DNA from: an uncultured Lachnospiraceae bacterium
Lineage (GTDB): Bacteria; Bacillota; Clostridia; Lachnospirales; Lachnospiraceae
Assembly (NCBI GenBank): GCA_949502235.1
Contig: CATBDC010000003.1
Location: 1 to 64,000 of the forward strand
DNA length: 64,000 bases
Direction of reading: 5' to 3'
How positions within the stretch are numbered: position 1 is the stretch's first letter; every line of letters starts with the position of its first letter. This document shows positions 61,188 to 64,000 of this stretch, one piece after another. The notes beneath the pieces are model-generated. The model made no database searches, had not been told where the DNA came from, and was given only the letters and a program-made list of their open reading frames with translations. The position numbers were made by a program, and so were the translations under genes.

Positions 61188-61376
61188 ATGCCAAGTGCAG
61201 CAGATATTATTAAAGATTATGTTTCTGAATTCTCAAGAATACAAGACTGGATGATACCGATTAAAAATGTAGCGCCAGACACTTATAATTCCATGCACAA
61301 AAGATATCTGGAATTAAAAGTGACCCTTTCAAGTCTGGGAGTAAATCTCACAGAGCTTGACAGAATAAAAGAATAA
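61188..61376 (+). CDS. Small conserved-looking protein of unknown function
   Basis: 62 residues, helical, no signal or membrane span (AADIIKDYVSEFSRIQDWMI). It has a ribosome site (AGCAGGTGAGC) and ends just before a clear terminator, so it is likely real. It is probably co-transcribed with the dehydrogenase 62 bases upstream. Confidence 0.65.
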   Translation: MPSAADIIKDYVSEFSRIQDWMIPIKNVAPDTYNSMHKRYLELKVTLSSLGVNLTELDRIKE

Positions 61377-61390
61377 GCTTTGATAATTCA

Positions 61391-61424
61391 AATACACCTG
61401 ACTGACGCCAGGTGTATTCTCTAT
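61391..61424. terminator. Bidirectional terminator
   Basis: Perfect 10-base arms AATACACCTG / CAGGTGTATT with an 8-base loop between the convergent small gene and dipeptidase gene. Confidence 0.75.
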
Positions 61425-62410
61425 CCTAATGTCTTCAGTACCCGCAGTGCGTTTCCGCCCCATATCAGATCGAGCTGATCCTCTGAAAGCCCTTTTTTCC
61501 TAAGGGCCTCCCAGAGTCTTCCCATCTGTGACATATTTGGGACATCCATATGTTCCATCCCATCGAACCCGTCAAAGTCCGTGCCCACTGCCGGAAATTC
61601 ACTCCCGCCGGTTTTTATCATATGCAGGACATGAGCCGCCATCTCTTCAATCCGTGATTCTTTCTCCGTTCCCAGAAAGGCGCCGTAAAAATTAAGCCCT
61701 GCAATCCCGCCCTTGTCCGCAAGAGCATGGATCATGTCATCCGACAGATTCCGGGGATGGGTGCACAGCGCGCGGCAGTTGGAGTGAGATGCCACAACCG
61801 GGCCTTTGGCATACTTTAATATATCCCAAAATGTACCGTCTGACGCATGGGATACATCTGCAATCATTCCAAGCTCTCCCATCTGCCTTACCATCTCGAT
61901 TCCAAAGTCCTTAAGCCCCTGCTCCATTACCTGTGCGTCCCGGCTGTTGGGATATCCAAAGCAGTTCTCATAATTCCACATGAGCGTCATGAGGCGCACG
62001 CCTTTCTCATAGAGAAGCCTGATACGCTCTGGATTTCCATTTAGGATTCCGCCCTCTTCTACTGTAAGCACTGCGGATATCTTCCCATCCTTTTTGTTTT
62101 TTATGATCTCCTCGTAAGACCGCGCCGGGGCAATCTCTTCCGGAAACAGGGCACACTGCTTTTCCATCAGGTCAATCATCTCAAGCGCCTGATGGAAGCA
62201 CTCTTCATAGCCTTCCTCCGGGCTTTGGTCCTTCTGATGATCCTTAAGATATGTAAAGCAGGCAAAAAACTGGGCCATTGTTCCCGCCTCCCTCATCCCT
62301 GAAAGGTTCACATCACAATCCGTACTTTTTAAATCCTGTCCTTCCTTTTCCCTCAAAAGGCGGTATAATGTGTCGCAGTGCAGATCAATCAAATTCATAC
62401 TCTGGTTCAT
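61421..62410 (-). CDS. Membrane-type dipeptidase (peptidase family M19)
   Basis: 329 residues of the renal dipeptidase family. Zinc ligands are in LIDLHCDTLYRL (HxD), TVEEGG (Glu) and the ASHSNCRAL and VGTDFDGFD motifs. It hydrolyses dipeptides, sometimes D-amino-acid ones. The ATG at 62410 follows AAAGGAAGAG; a TTG six bases upstream is less likely. No signal peptide, so cytoplasmic. Confidence 0.93.
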   Translation of the reverse strand: MNQSMNLIDLHCDTLYRLLREKEGQDLKSTDCDVNLSGMREAGTMAQFFACFTYLKDHQKDQSPEEGYEECFHQALEMIDLMEKQCALFPEEIAPARSYEEIIKNKKDGKISAVLTVEEGGILNGNPERIRLLYEKGVRLMTLMWNYENCFGYPNSRDAQVMEQGLKDFGIEMVRQMGELGMIADVSHASDGTFWDILKYAKGPVVASHSNCRALCTHPRNLSDDMIHALADKGGIAGLNFYGAFLGTEKESRIEEMAAHVLHMIKTGGSEFPAVGTDFDGFDGMEHMDVPNMSQMGRLWEALRKKGLSEDQLDLIWGGNALRVLKTLG

Positions 62411-62443
62411 ATTCAAACTCTTCCTTTCATAGCATTTACTAAT

Positions 62444-62481
62444 ATATTGTTACTGTTCACTCCCGTTCACAGTAACAATAT
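62444..62481. repeat. Short palindromic repeat
   Basis: Perfect 13-base arms ATATTGTTACTGT / ACAGTAACAATAT around a 12-base loop, between the divergent dipeptidase and C26 hydrolase genes. It is the minimal form of the repeat family with extended arms. Confidence 0.65.
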
Positions 62482-62517
62482 ATGAACAGTATATCACAAA
62501 ATTTTAAGGAGGATGCC

Positions 62518-63252
62518 ATGAATCCTGTTATCGGTGTAGTTGTCTGCGGATGTGATGCCGGCAGGCAGTTTGTATCGCATTCTTACATACAGGCAATGGA
62601 GGATGCCGGCGCTGTATGCGTTATCATTCCCTGTACGGAGGATGCCTCTCATTTTCCACGCTACTATGGGCTGTGCGATGGCTTTTTATTCTGCGGCGGA
62701 GACGACATTTCGCCCCGGCTGTTCGGCGAGGATCTTCTTACGGACCGGGGACGGACGGATATGCGCATGGACTGTTTTCATCTTGATTTTATGAAATACG
62801 TCCTGTCGGCCTCCCTTCCTATCCTTGCCGTCTGCAGGGGCATGCAGGTGTTAAATATTGCCCTCGGGGGTACGATTTATCAGGATATTTCTCTTAGAAA
62901 TGGGGTATCACAAAATCATATGCAGCGCTCCGAAAACCGCGGTGATGTCTGCCACCGGGTCGCCTGCGCAAAAGGCAGCATGCTGTACAATATCTGCGGA
63001 AGCTTTCTTGAGACAAACAGTTTCCACCACCAATGCATAAAAACAGTCGGAAAGGGACTTACTGTCAGTGCGGTGGCGGCGGACGGAATCGTGGAGGCCA
63101 TAGAAGATTCCTCCCGCTCCTTCCTTGTGGGACTGCAGTGGCATCCGGAATGTATGTATGAGTCAAGCCCTCCCATGCGGGAATTATTTGCAAAATTCAT
63201 CGACCGGGCAGCGCACGCCAAGAATATTTCTGTGCCTATTCAATTTCCGTAA
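62518..63252 (+). CDS. Gamma-glutamyl-gamma-aminobutyrate hydrolase family (peptidase C26)
   Basis: 244 residues, a class I glutamine-amidotransferase-like fold. The nucleophile elbow is LAVCRGMQVLN and the His-Glu pair is in LQWHPEC. PuuD-type enzymes cleave gamma-glutamyl bonds, for example of gamma-Glu-GABA. The ATG at 62518 has AAGGAGG seven bases upstream; a longer frame from 62482 is not used. Divergent from the dipeptidase. Confidence 0.9.
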   Translation: MNPVIGVVVCGCDAGRQFVSHSYIQAMEDAGAVCVIIPCTEDASHFPRYYGLCDGFLFCGGDDISPRLFGEDLLTDRGRTDMRMDCFHLDFMKYVLSASLPILAVCRGMQVLNIALGGTIYQDISLRNGVSQNHMQRSENRGDVCHRVACAKGSMLYNICGSFLETNSFHHQCIKTVGKGLTVSAVAADGIVEAIEDSSRSFLVGLQWHPECMYESSPPMRELFAKFIDRAAHAKNISVPIQFP

Positions 63253-63296
63253 AAGCAAACCGTACAGGCAGAAACTTTTTTAATATTTTTCTCTTA

Positions 63297-63326
63297 CATA
63301 TTTTCTCCTATATGTGTGCATACTAA
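63297..63326 (+). promoter_or_regulatory. Possible sporulation-type promoter of the coat genes
   Basis: CATATT (63297-63302) and CATACTAA (63319-63326), 16 bases apart, resemble mother-cell sigma E/K boxes. No sigma A promoter is evident before the coat genes. Confidence 0.4.
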
Positions 63327-63361
63327 CCGTGTAAAAGATGGAAATAAAGGAGGAAAACCAC

Positions 63362-63544
63362 ATGTCAGAATTATCAGTCTTAGACCTTCAGAACCTGCGT
63401 CATCTTATTGGCGGCTATGACACAAGCCACTGCAAAATGACCGATTACGCTTCCCAGTCCAAGGATCCGGAGATTAAGAAGCTTTTTCAGGATGCCGCTA
63501 ACTCTGCAATGAAGAACAAGCAGGATTTAATGAAATTCTTATAG
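63362..63544 (+). CDS. Spore coat protein, CotF-like (small, N-terminal half type)
   Basis: 60 residues: SVLDLQNLRHLIGGYDTSHC, helical, typical of the short CotF-related proteins of Clostridia. The start follows AAGGAGGAAA; an earlier ATG at 63338 is not needed. It is followed after 11 bases by a second CotF-like gene, the two together matching one Bacillus CotF domain. Confidence 0.8.
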   Translation: MSELSVLDLQNLRHLIGGYDTSHCKMTDYASQSKDPEIKKLFQDAANSAMKNKQDLMKFL

Positions 63545-63555
63545 GAGGGGAAATT

Positions 63556-63816
63556 ATGTTAGACGAAAAAACAATGGTATCTGACGCATTAACCGGCGTC
63601 AACGGCGAGCTTACAAGATTTGGGGAGATGATTCCTCAGACTGAAAACAAGGAGCTTAAGCAGTGCTTAAAGCAGATTCGGAACGAATGTGAAATGTCCC
63701 AGGAAAAGCTTTACCAGGTAGCAAGGGAGAAGAGCTATTATGTACCGGCAGCAAAGGCTTCCCAGCAGGAAATCGACCATGTAAAATCTATTCTCACAAG
63801 CTCATCCATGAGGTAA
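63556..63816 (+). CDS. Spore coat protein, CotF family
   Basis: 86 residues: LDEKTMVSDALTGVNGELTR and the C-terminal EKSYYVPAAKASQQEIDHVK are CotF-domain features. GGAGGG precedes the ATG. It is probably expressed late in sporulation with the gene before it, and ends at a terminator. Confidence 0.85.
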   Translation: MLDEKTMVSDALTGVNGELTRFGEMIPQTENKELKQCLKQIRNECEMSQEKLYQVAREKSYYVPAAKASQQEIDHVKSILTSSSMR

Positions 63817-63833
63817 GTGCAAAAAAAGCAAAA

Positions 63834-63875
63834 GAGCGGCAGTCCCCAAAAAATATGGGGCGCCGCTCCTCTTAT
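63834..63875 (+). terminator. Terminator after the coat genes
   Basis: GAGCGGC / GCCGCTC arms with an inner TCCCC / GGGG pair, followed by CTCTTATATTT. Confidence 0.7.
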
Positions 63876-63884
63876 ATTTACCTT

Positions 63885-64000
63885 TTATTTTGTTAAATAC
63901 TTTAATATCTTTGCTCTATTTGCCTTTGTAAATTCACTAAGCCTGTAGGAGCGCACTCTTTCCTTTACTATTACTGGCACCAGAAAGCCATTGCCAGTTA
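63885..64000 (-). CDS. C-terminal end of an unrecognised protein, cut by window edge
   Basis: The minus strand is open from the window edge to a TAA at 63885-63887, giving 37 residues (NGFLVPVIVKERVRSYRLSE, ending NRAKILKYLTK). The mix of residues looks coding, and it converges on the coat terminator. Not identifiable from this piece. Confidence 0.5.
   Translation of the reverse strand, partial: TGNGFLVPVIVKERVRSYRLSEFTKANRAKILKYLTK

Noticed and set aside
1-64000. tRNA, rRNA, tmRNA or replication origin
   Set aside because: No cloverleaf-like TTCGAATC/TGGCGG patterns, rRNA motifs or DnaA-box clusters were noticed by eye; a covariance search was not possible.

Overview
The window looks like a chromosomal segment of an anaerobic, spore-forming gut Firmicute of the Lachnospiraceae (Clostridium cluster XIVa) type. 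This is an inference from gene content: CotF-like coat proteins, indolepyruvate:ferredoxin oxidoreductase, an alpha-galactosidase operon of MsmEFG type, a CarD-like regulator, YitT and AEC transporters, and purine-rich AGGAGG ribosome binding sites. No rRNA, tRNA or CRISPR array was seen.

Layout. 1-5.7 kb is a mobile and decaying zone: two overlapping tyrosine recombinases (the first runs off the left edge) inserted into an IS66-type element, a PIN-domain module, a truncated lipoprotein gene and a wrecked MutS2 paralogue. 5.9-8.2 kb has two TetR regulators and a DegV protein. 8.2-18.3 kb is an alpha-glucoside and alpha-galactoside locus: GH13 glucosidase, two paralogous AraC regulators and a LacI on the minus strand, and a divergent msmEFG-like/GH36 operon. 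18.4-23 kb holds CarD-like, DUF975, PtsI, a cold-shock protein and an AEC transporter. 23-31.6 kb has a Rieske oxidoreductase, a long inverted-repeat element, the iorA-iorB-paaK-ACT aryl-pyruvate operon and, 25 bp upstream, an Hpt/REC-HD-GYP-GGDEF signalling pair. 31.7-37.6 kb has YitT, DinB, ClpB and a C39-like peptidase.

38.3-43.5 kb carries the most unusual pair: a macro-domain poly(ADP-ribose) glycohydrolase-like protein followed by a 1366-residue DUF4062-NACHT-propeller STAND ATPase, the architecture of animal TEP1/NWD proteins, here a candidate conflict or defence module. 43.5-46 kb is a graveyard of broken genes around an intact metallophosphoesterase.

47.5-55 kb is a probable difructose-dianhydride (DFA) catabolic locus: GH91, GH172, GH32, an ABC transporter and a LacI regulator with three matching operator sites. 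The transporter is damaged: the binding-protein gene is frameshifted and the two permease genes are fused into one short chimera. 55.3-60 kb is accessory: MerR plus a HExxH protein, broken GNAT and AraC genes, a flavoprotein and a truncated AAA-ATPase-like protein. 60-64 kb returns to housekeeping genes: D-2-hydroxyacid dehydrogenase, dipeptidase, a C26 glutamine hydrolase and two coat proteins.

A family of palindromic intergenic repeats with GTTACTGTTCAC-like ends and an internal GGTCTGCGCA hairpin is scattered through the window. One copy supplies the last residues of DinB.
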